From Loxodes magnus (taxonomy: Eukaryota > Ciliophora > Karyorelictea > Loxodida > Loxodidae): DNA of 64,000 nt. A program made the position numbers and the translations under genes. Positions 1 to 12,504 of the stretch are shown here, one piece after another. Under the pieces are notes generated by a model. The model saw nothing but the letters and a program-made list of their open reading frames with translations, ran no database searches and was not told the DNA's origin. The stretch is taken from the NCBI GenBank assembly GCA_946699065.1, contig CAMPDV010000082.1:682001-746000 (forward strand). The letters are read 5' to 3'. Numbering within the stretch: position 1 is the first letter of the stretch; each line of letters starts with the position of its first letter.

Positions 1-1178
1 TCCTCACTTTATGCTTCCATATAGACTGCTAGCAATCTTGCAGGTACATCTGCTTCAGCAAGAGCTCTTGAATGGTCTGCACTATGTCTACCTATTTATC
101 CTAAACTCCATGCAGAAGCTGCTTTTATGTGATCTTCAGGTTCATTTATAAGAGCATCTTTAAGTGGAGCAATACCCTTACTTACAATAACACCCATAGC
201 CAAAGATTCATCAAAAGCGCTTATGTATCCTAAAGTCATAATGCCTGGAAGTCTGGCGTTTCCTTTTGACTCACTTATATAATCTACAATTGCAGCAGCT
301 CCACCAGCATTGACAATTAATTTAGCTAGCTCTGGAGTTTGACGAGCTATTTCTCTAATACAAGTTGCAGCATTCTTTCTAACATAAACATCAGTATCTT
401 TTAAGCTATTTAAAATTCTTGGAAAGATTTCCTATTCTACAACTGCTTCAGCTAAGTCAACTGTTTACTTAGCTATTTGAGCTAAACAACTGTAAACTTG
501 TCTTTTAAGTTAAGCATCTGGATGATTGATATGCTAAGCTAAAAACGGAAGTGCTCCATTATCTACAACTGTATGGGCAAGTTCTGCACTATGTTTACAT
601 ATATCACTAAGCGCTGACGCTGCAATTCTTTTTAAGGAAAGTTCTGGTTCTTACAAACAGATAACAAGGTGAGGAACTGCTCCTGCTTCTACTACAGCTT
701 ATGCTAAATCTGCAGTATGTCTAGCTATATATCCTAAAGCCCATGCTGCTGCTTCTTTTACGCTTGGATCAAACTCTTCTAAACAAGTAACAAGCGCATC
801 TAAAGCTCCAGAATCAACAACAGCTTAAGCTAGCTATGGACTATGTTTAGCGACAGCTCTTAAAACAAAGGCAGCAGCTTTTTTGTAAAATCTGTTTTGC
901 TCACTTAAACTGTAAACTAGTTAAGGTAAAATTTCGTTACTAACAACTGCTTCTGCTAAGTCATCTGAGTAATTTGCTAATCTTCCTAAGGCTAAAGCAG
1001 CTGATTGCTAAATTGATGGAACGTTATCAAGTAGCAGAGGTCTCAACAAAGCCATCACTCCAGCGGATTACAATGCATCAATGTTTTAAGGCCTTGTTGC
1101 TAGTTCTGCCACAGTTTGTACAAAGGTAACACGAGCTTTTTGATAAGCTTCAAATGGTGCTAATACGGCTCTTGACAT
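1..1178 (-). CDS. SPAG6: SPAG6/PF16 axonemal central-pair armadillo protein (3' end outside window)
   Basis: Armadillo-repeat protein of the ciliary central-pair apparatus, needed for its stability and for ciliary beating. Seen: an uninterrupted frame of 392 codons from ATG at 1178, running off the left edge. Reading TAA/TAG as Gln gives near line-for-line agreement with human SPAG6 as I recall it, for example YQKAR, VAELATRPQNI, LALGRLANYSDDLAEAVV and EQNRFYKKAAAFVLRAV. Tandem ARM helices fill the whole visible part. SPAG6 is about 510 residues, so roughly the last 115 are missing. No intron and no UGA-Trp codon was noticed; tryptophans are TGG. The next gene, CCP5, lies on the same strand and also acts in cilia. 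The family call is very secure. Confidence 0.96.
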
Positions 1179-2637
1179 TTATTTTAAGTAACAGAAGTTG
1201 AAATAAAACTTATTCGATAACTCAGTTAAATATGAATTTTCAATAAATCATGAAACCTACTTATTTCAATTTAATTGACTCATTTCCTCAACTAAGCTTC
1301 TAATAATTATTCTCTAACACTCCTCTATAAAACTCTATCTTTAAAGCAAATAGAAGAACTATTACATATCACTAACTAAATGATGCATTGAAGATGTTAA
1401 TTTTTTAATTAGTACCTTTTAAAGAAATAATCTAAGCTTCTTGCTTAAATACAAAGAAGCTTTAAAGGGAAATATCTTATAAACTAAATATGTTGGACTA
1501 AGCATTTTAATTTTGATATTATTGCTTCTTAGTAAAATATAACTGAAAGTAATAGTACTACCAAACTTCTCACTTTAGATTGCATAAGGATATTTTAAAT
1601 CATCATCAAGCTAAATTAATTTATCCTGACTATATAAAAAGTAATGAATTACGAAATTTTCTATCGATAATTATTGAAAAAGGTTCACTTTACCTAATAA
1701 AAAGACTTATATTTCTTGAATCGTTTTGCATTTATCATTTGAAGTTTGTTTTGAATTAATTTTAAAATGTTTGGAAATAATAGAATATATAACAATAGCA
1801 TTGTTTATACTCAAAGACACTAGCAATTATTACTCTTTAATATAAGTTATCATATTGCTGTATAATTACTTAATCTTACAATATTCGTATTCTTATTGAT
1901 TATCCAATCAAGCAACTACAAGTTCTATCTTTATTTCTTTTGATTATATTAATACTCTTTAATATACCTGCATAGGTTGAATTAGCATCTTATCTAACTT
2001 AGTTCTATACATTCTTTGATTTCTACCTTTGCTGGCTTCTTTAATTTTTAGCTTAGATATTAAGAATGTTAAATAAGCTTAAATCAAGCTTTATTGATTG
2101 CCTTTAAATATTACATTACGTATTACAAATAAATACTTTATTTAAGCATATTTAGTAGAAGCTTCATGCTACTTCTATTATGAAGTGCAGAAGAGCTAGA
2201 TAAATAATTGCTTTATAAGCAGCATGCTATATATTAAAGCTCTAAGAGGTATAAATATATAATTTAGATATTGGTGAGTAGAGCTATTAGGTTAAAGATG
2301 ACTACATTAAGATTTATAACATTTCATAATACTTAGGCTTAGTCTTTCTAAATTCGTAGATTGAAGCAAAAATTATAAATGCTATATTAAAGTAATCAAT
2401 CTGCTGGTCTTTAAATGATAGTACACTTTGTACTAATAAGGAGCAGAGTGTAAATAAAAACTGTGATTAATAATCCTTTAAATGAATCTCCTAATGTTTT
2501 TGAACCAAGGTAGCTTATCTGTTATTTTGATGATATTTATACTTAGAGTGAAGTAATTAGTAATTAAAGTAGTTAGATTTAATGATTTTTAGATAAAAAG
2601 CATTAAAAAAATTTTATAAAAAACAAATTATATTTCG
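1179..2637. other. AT-rich intergenic region, no gene seen
   Basis: The stretch lies between the SPAG6 start and the CCP5 stop, both on the minus strand. I read all frames with UAR=Gln and found no run of protein-like sequence. Immediately beyond the SPAG6 start (about 1250-1360) the plus strand is pyrimidine-rich, meaning purine-rich on the SPAG6 mRNA-like strand. That fits a 5' UTR or promoter by analogy with other genes here. Confidence 0.5.
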
Positions 2638-4506
2638 TCATGCTTTGGTGGATTTCCTTTTCTGAAGTACTACATTCCATAATGAGGGCGTATTGCTTTT
2701 ACTATTTTAAAACTGACTTTAATTTTTATTTTTCCTTTAATTTACAGCTATTGTACTTGCTTACCTCTGGGTTTCTTTAGGACTTTTGAAATTTTGATTT
2801 TGAACGATAGTAGGTATTTCTTATGTTTTTTTCAAAATCAGTTAGGGTAGCTTCGTTCTGCTTCTATGCTTTTTCTTTTTATTAGTTCTAGTAAGTTCTT
2901 CATTAGAGAAGCAAGGGAAGCATTCAGGATCTACTTTTCCAGTTTGTATATACTTAGTTAGATATTGCTTGTTATTTTACATTTTTCTTAGATAGCTATA
3001 CAATCTATAAGGTAGTTAGGTTATTAACTTTTCAGCCATGCTTATTCTTAGAGAAAGTAAGTTTTAAAATGTACTTTGACGAAGTCTAGATATAGGATTA
3101 CATTCTATCAGATCTAAGTAAGATATTAATAATGCTCTTCCACAATCTCCTAAAACTCCTGGGCTATAATCAGGAGGTTATCCCTAATACAGATCAGAAT
3201 TATTGTTAGTGTATTCATCTTCCATTCCAATTTATGGGATTTCGTTTACTATCTTCCCTGTGTAATAGTTTGCTTCTACAGTATAGCAATACATTGACTT
3301 TGTTATCTTCAGTGCTGCCACTCTTCCACAACCTTCTTTCGACATGCCGTCTGATTTATCTTTTGCTTTCATTTGCTTTTCTGAAAATACCGAATTGTCA
3401 AAATCGAAATTTTTGCAGTTAGTTGTAGTTAGTTTAGGGAAAACGCAAGATTCAAGTTGATGCAGGAAACTAGTAAAATAGTTCCCAAATACAAATATCC
3501 CACTTTTACCAGCATGCGCATGAAGATCTAAGTAGGAAAAAAACTAAGGACCAGAAATATACTTTAAGTACTATACAATGGCTCATATAGACGGATGATC
3601 TTCAACTATACAGTTATTGTAAAACCTGTTCAGGTTTTTACCATTTGTATCATGTCTGTGATGACCTCTATAGACACCATCTGGGTTTATCATTGGAACT
3701 AGTTTAAATACGAAGTTTTATCTCAAAACTTACGCTCTCAGATCTTCAGAACACAAAAAATTCAAAATCCCGTTCATTAAATGAGATCCAGGCGTTTCTC
3801 CTGGATGAACTCTCGCAGAGATAAAAATTATTTTTTTATCAGGAAATGTGAAGCATCTTGGTTTTTTCTCTGGAAACAATGTTGATATTTGAGGTTCAGG
3901 TTATCCAGCTCCCTAGCGAGAAGTTATAGTTATTAAATCCACTCTTCTATCTTCCAAGCTGTTAATGAGATTTTCTCTATAAAAGTAGATATCTTAATTA
4001 TTCTTAAGTTACTACTCATGATGAAATAGCCTTTCTTAGTTCTGTCCATAACTTCAAGGATAGCAAGAAGCAAAATACACAATTTCTCCACTGTTGAAAG
4101 TGAAGAAGAAGCTGATTTCATAGAAACTCTGATCGTTTTCTTTTACTACCTAAACAGCTATAGGCCCTTGTAGTCTCCTTCATTCTTCTTACTCTCTTTT
4201 AACAACAGGTTTCATTCCTTCCTTGAAGAGTTTACATTACAAGTTTAGATTTTTAATAGTAAAGCGTACTGTCATATTAGAATATCCTTTAACTGAGAAA
4301 TGGAATCAACATCTATTTGGCGTTTCGGATAAAGTTCCAGAGCAATCTGGAGCAATTCAAAGGTTATAATGATTAACATCCTACATCTATACAAGACTAC
4401 AATTTCCAGAATCAAAGTCACTTGAGATCAAAATGTCTTGAAGTTGAAATTTCTACTACCCAGGGTTTTTTTCATTAGTAGCTGCTATAGGTTTTAAAAA
4501 GTCCAT
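2638..4506 (-). CDS. AGBL5: Cytosolic carboxypeptidase, CCP5/AGBL5-like tubulin deglutamylase
   Basis: M14 zinc carboxypeptidase; the CCP5 type removes branch-point glutamates from tubulin. Intronless, 622 aa, ATG at 4506, TGA stop at 2638-2640. The N-terminal beta-sandwich domain shows NLWIAPDC, then CWFHF and EEWRRLQGPI. The zinc site follows: HPGETPGS near residue 234 (His and Glu ligands), NPDGVYRG and NLNRFY, then the third ligand in [12 protein letters not shown] near residue 330. The catalytic Glu is in [10 protein letters not shown] near residue 412. UGA is Trp at conserved positions, including NLWIAPDC and CWFHF. The C-terminus is Lys/Gln-rich. A partner ciliary gene, SPAG6, lies downstream on the same strand, and a divergent hydrolase gene starts 481 bp away. 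The CCP5 rather than CCP1-4 assignment rests on recalled motif similarity. Confidence 0.92.
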
Positions 4507-4987
4507 ACTTAACTAAGAATTATACAAAAGCTAATACTTTTAATGAAAATAAACCAGTAAATTAATGCTAATAACAGTTTTCTCAATATCCTTATTTGCT
4601 ATAATTTCAGATATTACTGGCACATGAAACAGCTTATAAGAAATCTAACGCAATTTTTAATGGTAGAAACATTGTTTTTTATTATTTTCTTCCTTCATAA
4701 CAAAAAATAAGTAAGGAATCACTATAATTGAGGGATTTAAATATAGAGGTAGCAATAAAGATTGATGTATTAAAAGAATATCAAGGCTTGATTAAAAACC
4801 TACACTAAGCATTAAAAGCCTAAAGAGCATATAATATTAATTTATAGCCAAAGTAATATAACTAGAAGGATATAAAGCCATGTAAAGTTTAGCCAGTAAG
4901 GAACATAAATGATATCCAAATATTATATAATTATAATAAAATTTTACCTTAAACCTCCTAAAGTTGATATATTAACTTAATTTCAAA
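4507..4987. promoter_or_regulatory. Divergent intergenic region, CCP5 / hydrolase
   Basis: This 481-bp AT-rich region separates two start codons on opposite strands, so it must carry both promoters. No recognised box or repeat stands out. The function is inferred from position only. Confidence 0.4.
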
Positions 4988-7112
4988 ATGGAAAGAAAGA
5001 AAAAAATTATTGGATTTGTTACTATATCAAGCATTTGTTTTATCCTGATCACTCTCATTTATGTCATTATTTGCATAATAGACTCCCTTACAAATTCATT
5101 CATCGCTTTTGTGTCCTTTTTAGGGATTATATGATATTCTCTTCACATAATCATCAGAAGTTTGGTATTTCCTGGATCTTTGTTTTTGTGAAAAAGATCA
5201 ATGGAAGCTCATTTTTGCAGAGAGATGTCTAATCATGTGATTTCTAAAATTCGAGAACTTAGATTTGCAGTAGAGGCTTTATAAGATAAGGGAGAGTTAT
5301 AAACAGCTGAAAGTTCGCATGCATCACAAAAACTAATTAACAGTCTCGTTTAAAATATCGAAAAACTAGAAAATTTGGATAAGAGACAATAGGCATTTCT
5401 TCTCCTGTTAAACGAACTCAAGAAGGCATTAAATGATACTAAAGTAATTCTCAAAGACTATGATTGCAGTTTATGGACCTGGCTTGAAACCTCAAAAACT
5501 CTATAGGAATGGCAGGATTTAGTATTTGAAGACTACCCTAACTATACCTGTGCATAGTATGTTACTTAATGCTGCACTAAATTGGAAAGGTAAGTTTATC
5601 ATACATAGTTTCTTAGCTGAATCCAGTAGTCAAACTTAATTTAAGCAAAAAATTTAAGCTTATTTGTTTGATAGGACACTTGGATCATTGGATGCTATGA
5701 GGATAGAATTATAGTCTAGGTTTAATGCTCAGCACGAATGAATCTAGACACCGGATAATAAAAAAATTGATGTCCTACTTATCCCTGGAAATTCTTCTGA
5801 TCAATCTTTATAAAATAGTCCCGAATCAAAAAACCCTCAGCAAATAAATGTAAATCGTCCTACAATGGTCCTGTGTAATCCCAATGCTACATATTTCGAG
5901 TATTTATATTATTAGAACGAATGGCTGGATTATTATGTGAATGCTTCTGTAAATGTAGTTGTATGGAATTATAGAGGCTATGGAAGAAGTTAAGGAAAGC
6001 CAAACATTAAAAAAATAAAGCAGGATGGCGAGCTAATTATTTAATGGCTAAGACATAATAAAAAATGCACAACCATTGGAGTTCATGGAGAAAGCTTAGG
6101 AGGGAGTGTAGCATCCCATCTAGCCAATAAATGTAGACTTGACTTTTTATTTGCTGACAGATGCTTCCAGAGATTAGATATGGTAGCAAATAAAAATTTT
6201 AATGTGGTTGCTTAAGTTTTGTTCATCATAGCACTTGGAAAGCAGTATAGTGTTGTTTAAGATTTCTTGGATGCATAATGTTATAAAATAGTATCGTCCG
6301 ATCCATTTGATAATATTATAAATGATTCTGCAAGTTTGAAAGTAGGAATAGCATAGAACTATCTAAAAGATTAATAGATAATGAGCTAAACAGAATGCTA
6401 GAACTTCCTGGAAAACTTCAACTAAGTAATGAAAATAATAGTTATGCATAAGAAAAGCTAAGCTTAAAATAGATCCCCTTCTGCTTTAACCAAGGTTAAA
6501 TATACACTTCTGGATTAAAGTCAATCAATAGTAGAAGATGATCATATAAATATAGTTCTTCTAAGCATATTTTGCCTGTTAGAGAACTTAGATGCAGCAG
6601 GCTAATAGCTAACTTCTTTGTATGGGTAGAAAAAGTAATTACAGCAATTCTAAACCTGGATAATCTGCTTTTTCATTTGGGGTAGTTATTTACCATTGGA
6701 TCCTACAGCGAATTATGATCCTGAGATAGCTAAAGCAAGAGCTTTAAATAAAATAAATCAAGCGAAAAGAGAACTAAGAATGCTCATTTCTAATAACGAA
6801 TTTCTTACCAATAAGACAATCGTTGAAATAATGCCTAAACTAGTAGTAATAGAAAATGGCCTTTAGAAGATTAAATAAGCAATGGAGAAAACTAATTTAT
6901 CAACATCAACTAGTTAAATTTCAAGCACTGAGAGAGGATTAAAAAGTTCAAGAGAACTGAAAATTTAAGTGCAAGACTAAGAAAGTCAGATAAGTGAACT
7001 GGCCAAATAAATGGGATTTTTATTACCTTTAAGCTGTGGACATAATGGAACTTTTTCTAATACAGAAAAGCACTTATATGAAGGTCACTTGCAAAAATCT
7101 GGATTTATTTGA
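4988..7112 (+). CDS. Membrane-anchored alpha/beta hydrolase (BEM46/ABHD-like)
   Basis: Two exons, 4988-5589 and 5675-7112, with an 85-nt GT-AG intron (donor GTAAGT) at 5590-5674; 679 aa ending in TGA. The N-terminus has two hydrophobic segments (about residues 8-30 and 35-52). An amphipathic, coiled-coil-prone part follows, then an alpha/beta-hydrolase core: VVVWNYRGYGRS, the nucleophile elbow GESLGG with Ser341, SSDPFDN with candidate acid Asp410, and a C-terminal CGHNG with candidate base His657. Order and spacing fit a Ser-Asp-His triad. The intron is required because the frame changes between TKLER and TLGSLDAM. Several Trp are UGA. Substrate is unknown; acyl-thioesterase or lipase activity would be a guess. 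The large N-terminal extension resembles ciliate-specific members of the family. Confidence 0.87.
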
Positions 7113-7747
7113 TTTTAATTTTTTACTAATAATGGAAAAAATTAATTCTGCAGTAACAAAGTCAACATAAGCCGCATATATCTCCTTCTCAAATACTTTT
7201 CACTAATACTAAATATCAGGGTTTTATACTAAGATAGCTTCTACTAGTAAATTTTAATTTATTCTCTTTCAATTTCTTATCTACTATAATAAACAGAAAA
7301 TCTGAAGTTTTATAAACTCTAAAAATGTCTAAAGTATGCTTGAGTTACAAAAACTTCTACTATTCTTAACTTATAAAATGGAAAGCCTTTTACATACACT
7401 ACTTTTATCTTTTCTTATCTACTTATGACTTATTACTAAAGCTTATCTGCTACTTATGATATTAAAGATTTACCATACTTATAGTATTTCGGATAGAAGC
7501 ACTTTTCTGACTTTATATTACATTTTATTTGCTCTTTTTTACCCAATTCTCAACTACCCTTATTCGTTTTAAAGCAAGATCTTATCTTTTCTTGATTGAA
7601 CTAAATACTATAGGAATATGGAAATAAGTTTTAACATACAAGTGTTAAAATATAGAGACGAAAGGAGGAGGTAAAGAGGGAGGAGAAAGTGGTGGATGAA
7701 TTAAGGAGAGTGATAGAGGAAATTAAAGGAAAAGTATAGAAATTAAA
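7113..7747 (+). promoter_or_regulatory. Intergenic region with purine-rich block before the F-box-like gene
   Basis: The region is AT-rich and non-coding as far as I can read it. Its last part, about 7650-7747, is strikingly purine-rich on the plus strand (GGAGGAGG, GAGGGAGGAG and similar runs) and reaches the next ATG. It is probably a promoter or 5' UTR. Comparable blocks precede RPS3A and dymeclin. Confidence 0.4.
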
Positions 7748-9858
7748 ATGAGTAAATTTAACTTTACAAATTATTATTTTAAAATGCAATCCGTAAGCTT
7801 AAAACCATCTATGAATTTAAGTTAAAACCTTCTTCACTTTATATGTACCTTTCTAGGCTTTGATGATTATTATAATTTGTCTTTAACAAGCAAACAATGG
7901 AATCAAGTGCTAAAAGCATAAGACCTCTGACACAAAGCAGTTAAAAATATGTGATTGTCTGATTTGCAACTTTATGACTGTACTTGTTCTTCTATTAATA
8001 ATTATAGCTTCCAACTTGACTTAAAGTATAACTGGAAAAAATTGTTTTTAAGAGGGATTAGTGTTAGGTAAAAGTGGAACCTTTTAGTAGGAAATATATG
8101 AGATGCTGAGTCTGTTAATTTAATTCAAAATCAGATTTTATTCATTTTGCAAGATCCTCCTATGCCCTAACCTGTTTTGAGAAGAGAAGTATCTTATTCA
8201 ACTATATTTCAGGATATTCTAGGATAGGAAATTTTCTATAATTAGTAGCCTTGTTAGCAACTAGCTGATCTATTGGAGTAGCACATCGCTTACTTAGATC
8301 TAAACCCTTAAAATTTATTTGACGAAATTAAAAATGATCCAGTAAGTGTAGACCAGCTATGCATAATTAGATGGCTTCTTTTCGAAAACCAAAATGGAAA
8401 TACTTACTCTAATTCTCCCATTAGTACAGGATCAGAGGAAACTAGCAAAACAATCTACCATTTCGAGCCAGAACGGTTAGTAACTTCATTAGTAAACACA
8501 TACAATAATACTCTGAACTGGACACTAAGAAGTTAAGTTTTTGCAGAAAGTAATTCCTTTTTATTTCGCTTTTATGGGATTATTTATGAAACAATCACCT
8601 ATTTTTGTCAAGTCAACTATAATGAGTTGAGATGTGTTACTCATAAAGTTGATATATTTCTTAATGAATATTGTAAGAGATGGACTGCTTATTGTGCTAG
8701 CATACTAAAGATTAATTAAAGCCTAAAAGTCTTCAGTGACTTAGTCAATGATTTTTATACTTCCAAATGGGAGGATGGACCTATTAACCCTAAATTTTCT
8801 CTTTTTAGAATGATGGCTGTTATCTGGCGCAGGGAAGTTATAGAACCACTAGCTGATATGCTTAATAAGCAGTTTAACAGTCTTTTCATGAGATGAAGAG
8901 CTTAAAGAAGCAATTTGCAGGAATTAAAGAACCTACAGCACAAAGTCTGTGGATTTGAATTAGGATTATGTGATAAATGCGGTCTTGATCTGCAAAAGTA
9001 GAACTCAACACCTTGCAATATCTAAACACGATAGGAGTAGATAATGCAGTAAGAATAAGGACTTAATATAAGCAAAATTCAAGTTGAGGAAGATTTGAAC
9101 TTGCTATGTAGGTTTATGTAATGTATAATCGATATAAGTGTAAACGAATTAACTGTTCACTTTATGAAAGCCACTGACTTTTAAGCAGACTCTTTTTACT
9201 AAATGTTCGAGCGATCTTTTAACATGAACACCTAGTAAGATGTTTATACAGAGTGTATTACGAAAACTTATTAAAAGTAAGTATGCCAATTGAAAGGTTA
9301 ATAAACGAGTACATAGTAGAAGATATGCGAGCCATCTAAATGATATTTTTGCCATGTACTTACTAAAAAATATAAGCTTAGAAAGTGAATTGGATAGAGC
9401 ATCATGCAAGATTCTTTATACATAGTAGATATAATGACTTTTGTAATTAATAAGAGGTTATTGTGGTTAAAAATCATATCGTAGTGAAATATAACAACTT
9501 TCTAGACGGGTTATTTAATTTGACGGGAGATACTTTAAGGTCATAATAGTTCTTGACATTCCTAGAAAAAAGCAATTAAATCTAGTACTTGGAAGTTTGA
9601 TAACAATATAAAATAGAGAAAGCTAATTTCCAAGTTGCTTTTACACTTGATGATTTAGAAATATAAGAGAGAATGAGAAGATGGGGAATTGACATTAAAC
9701 TAACAGATGAAGAAAAAGTATTGTTTTCACTAACCTAAGATATATCACCTAAATGACTTGATTAAATTATAAAGAATTATAGAATCTTCAAGAATAATGG
9801 ATAGGAAGTAGAAGAAGGTGAAAACTAGTTCGATCAATTAGATTTACCGCCATTATGA
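7748..9858 (+). CDS. Large F-box-like protein, function unknown
   Basis: Two exons, 7748-9276 and 9297-9858, joined across a 20-nt GT-AG intron (9277-9296, donor GTAAGT); 696 aa. Without the intron the frame is lost; with it, TYQKLINEYIVED continues smoothly. Near residues 25-65 lies an F-box-like helix set (LLHFICTFLGFDDYYNLSL, then SKQWNQVL, LWHKAV). The rest is a helical protein with a possible zinc site, CGFELGLCDKC. No family was recognised beyond the F-box-like start. ATG at 7748 was chosen; 7784 is in frame and possible. The stop is taken as TGA 9856-9858. If that TGA were Trp, the frame would run about 30 codons further. At least four UGA codons are read as Trp (for example DLWHK and NMWLSD). 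Confidence 0.72.
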
Positions 9859-10399
9859 CTGACTTGGATTTTTGTTTTAGTATTTAAATAAAAGGCATAA
9901 TATAAAGCAATGATCTCCTAGCTTTATACTGTAATATTTTGAAGGAATTTTTTATTTTTGTTGATATATTAAACAGAAAGGAATAGTATAAGGATATCTT
10001 TCAAAGCAACTAGTTAAAAGCAAGATATATATGTCATAACTTTTGTTTTCAATATATCTTATTTTAGTTATAAAGAATATCTCCCATATCAACTCTTTTT
10101 CAAATTCAAGGACTAATAAGTGACATCTAACGCTTAATTTTTACTATCAAGGCAAATAATTTCATCTCTGTATTTTATAATACTTTAAGTATAATTTTAC
10201 ATGTAACATAATAATGAAAGCAGTTTTCTTTCAAAAATCCAAAACTAAAACTATAGTAGGGTGCTATTTCTAAAAGGCTGGGATATAAATCTCTAGTTTG
10301 TTAAATTCACTGCATATATAGTTTATCATAGGCATCTGCTGATAAATGTTTAATACGTTAGACAATTATTTAATAAGGTTTGAAAATATCCAAGTATAT
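9859..10399. other. Intergenic region between convergent genes
   Basis: AT-rich, with no protein-like frame. It receives the 3' ends of the F-box-like gene (plus) and the SPFH gene (minus). No terminator or repeat was recognised. Confidence 0.4.
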
Positions 10400-11107
10400 T
10401 CAAATATTAAGAGTAATCTATAAATTAGCGCACTCTTTTATTAATGAAATCGATATAGCTAAATAAACTAGGAAGAAGCAAGCTAATTATATTATAGCAA
10501 ATAATGAAAAGAGTTAGTTTTGTATTAATTTTACTTCTTTGAACGTAACATGACTTGTTAATACTCCAAGCTCCAGGAAGTTCTCATTAAGAATATCAAC
10601 TATAATTAGTATGTTTTAAAACTCTAACGATTTTATGTAACTTTAAGGCTTGGACTTGCATAATTTCCTCACATTTTCATCTAGAATTGATTTAAATTAT
10701 TAATCAAGTGTCTGTACATTCATTTTCCTAATTAGGCTATGTACTTTATCTCTATCAAATCTGAAAACAATTTACATTATAATGTCTACTATATAATAGT
10801 CGTTTGTTGTACACTTATTAAAAGTTAAATTGTAGAAAATGCTCTGTTATGGTACTAGAATGTGCACACATGTGAATAAACTTGCACAATGATATCCTGG
10901 CCCTCAAACTCCAATGAATCTTCTTTTATTTGATATGATTCCCCAAGTTCCCTAAGGAATATATATTCAGGGAACACACTTCCTAATAAAAGGAAATACC
11001 ATCAGTACTATCTCTCCGGTATCTGATTTTTAGCTCAAAAGCTCCACTGCATCTTAAACATCATCACATTCTAAACTAATAAGTGTGTTATAATTTTCCA
11101 TCGACAT
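10400..11107 (-). CDS. SPFH/band-7 domain protein (stomatin-like)
   Basis: 235 aa from ATG 11107 to TGA 10400-10402. The core reads CVPWIYIPQGTWGIISNKRRF, then GVWGPGYHC and LVPQQ, followed by VDIIMQIVFRFDRDKVHSLIRK and LTSHVTFKEV. This is the order seen in SPFH proteins: entry strand, Gly-Pro-Gly turn, QxI strand and the long helix. Such proteins scaffold membrane microdomains. The part after residue about 200 becomes hydrophobic and AT-rich in base use, so the true end may differ through a small intron or earlier end. The start codon lies only 3 bp from that of the divergent plus-strand gene; an internal Met before PFIRKC is the alternative start. UGA is read as Trp at least twice (VPWIY, GVWGP). 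Confidence 0.68.
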
Positions 11108-11110
11108 TAT

Positions 11111-11897
11111 ATGGCTAATGCTCTTGTTTAAATATATTCTAAAGCTAAAAAACCAGTTAATATTATTTCTGGGGTCATTGTAAAGGCATATTACACTAGC
11201 TTCCAGATAAACGATTGCGTAATTGCCATTCTTCCTGAACAGTGGAATGTAGAAGAAAAGATTCAAGAAATTCCAGAACAATTCTTACGTATTTTTGATT
11301 TACAGATTATTTAGTCATAAAGCCTCAAGAAATTACACACGATTAGGGTATAAAAATAGTTTAGTTTGGCATAATTCCTCACATCATTACTTACCAAATC
11401 CTAACTGAAACCTAGCAATTCGTTTTTCTGAATGGATTTCAACAGGTAAATTTTAAAGAATGTAGGAGGAAGAAAAAATAGCTTCACAACTGCTGATCAA
11501 CTAAGGATTTACTGTTATTTCAACCAATAACTACTAGAGTTCTAAAAGCCAGAATTTTATTTAGATAGAGTACTTTGATTTCCAGTAGTTTCTAGATAAA
11601 GTACTAAAATATACGAACTCAGGAGTGCATGCAATAATTAATAATCAAAAATACAGCTAAGAGTAATTTAGATAGCATCTTCAGCTTTTAAACTTTAATA
11701 GTATCTATGTTACCACTGAAAGCGAAAACTTCTAAATTTTCCCTTCAGAAGCATAGCTAATGTTTGCTAAAAATGTGTAGCTTTACTTTTTTAATTTGCA
11801 GACATATATGCTTGGCTAGCAAGGGCTGATCCTTCATATAATGGAAGACTTGCTTCAAAATATAAAACTATAAGCAATCTCTTAACTTTATAAATGA
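11111..11897 (+). CDS. Conserved-looking protein of unknown function, three exons
   Basis: Exons 11111-11288, 11306-11445 and 11466-11897 are separated by GT-AG introns of only 17 nt (11289-11305) and 20 nt (11446-11465); 249 aa, TGA stop at 11895-11897. Each join restores a single well-formed frame, for example EIPEQFLHYLVIKPQEI and LNGFQQEEEKIASQLL. The protein is globular in composition, without signal peptide, TM segment or a motif I recognise. The start codon is 3 bp from the SPFH gene start on the other strand, so the pair would share a minimal promoter. The start may lie further inside. The exon structure is inferred from frame continuity only. Confidence 0.55.
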
Positions 11898-12504
11898 ATA
11901 CTTCTATTCTTGCTTTAATATCTTCTAACCTTTTTATTAAATAGCAATACTAATTAAAATTTAGACTGTTCTTAGATCTCAAAAACTATAATGGAAAAAA
12001 TAGAGTAGACAATTTTTATTTACTACTTGGAGGATATTTATGATAAGTTATTAGATAGTCATAAAAACTAAGCTTCAAACTTTTATAATAAATAAATCAC
12101 GTACTGATACTTACTAAAATATATCTTATTTTGCTCATTCTTTATATAAGTATGTCATTAGTTATATGGTATAATCATTTGCTCTCACAAAGTACTATAT
12201 AATGTAAAATAATAAGCATTAAATAATGAATTAATATGACGTCTTTACTAGATTGGAATGAATAATTATCTATATGATTTAGATAATTTTATCGATTCAT
12301 TTATCCTAGAAATATTCTTATGAAGTTATTCCAGGAGTTTTCCTACTTATGGTATTCTTTTTTCGTTTTTATTTTAGTTCTATTAATAACTCATTGTAAT
12401 ACTTAAGTCACTTTTCAACCATCACTTATATATTTCTACACTAGTTAAACAACACTACTCATTGACTATATTAAATATAAAATACTATACTTATTAAATG
12501 CTTC
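11898..12504. other. Intergenic region left of the retroposon
   Basis: AT-rich, no gene seen. Its right end is the 3' flank of the decayed minus-strand gene into which the retroposon inserted. The former TGA stop of that gene directly abuts the left target-site copy. Confidence 0.4.

Noticed and set aside
10980-11440. Other plus-strand frames across the SPFH N-terminus
   Set aside because: Openness is expected when UAR is sense. The minus-strand SPFH motifs and the spliced plus-strand frame from 11111 are better supported.
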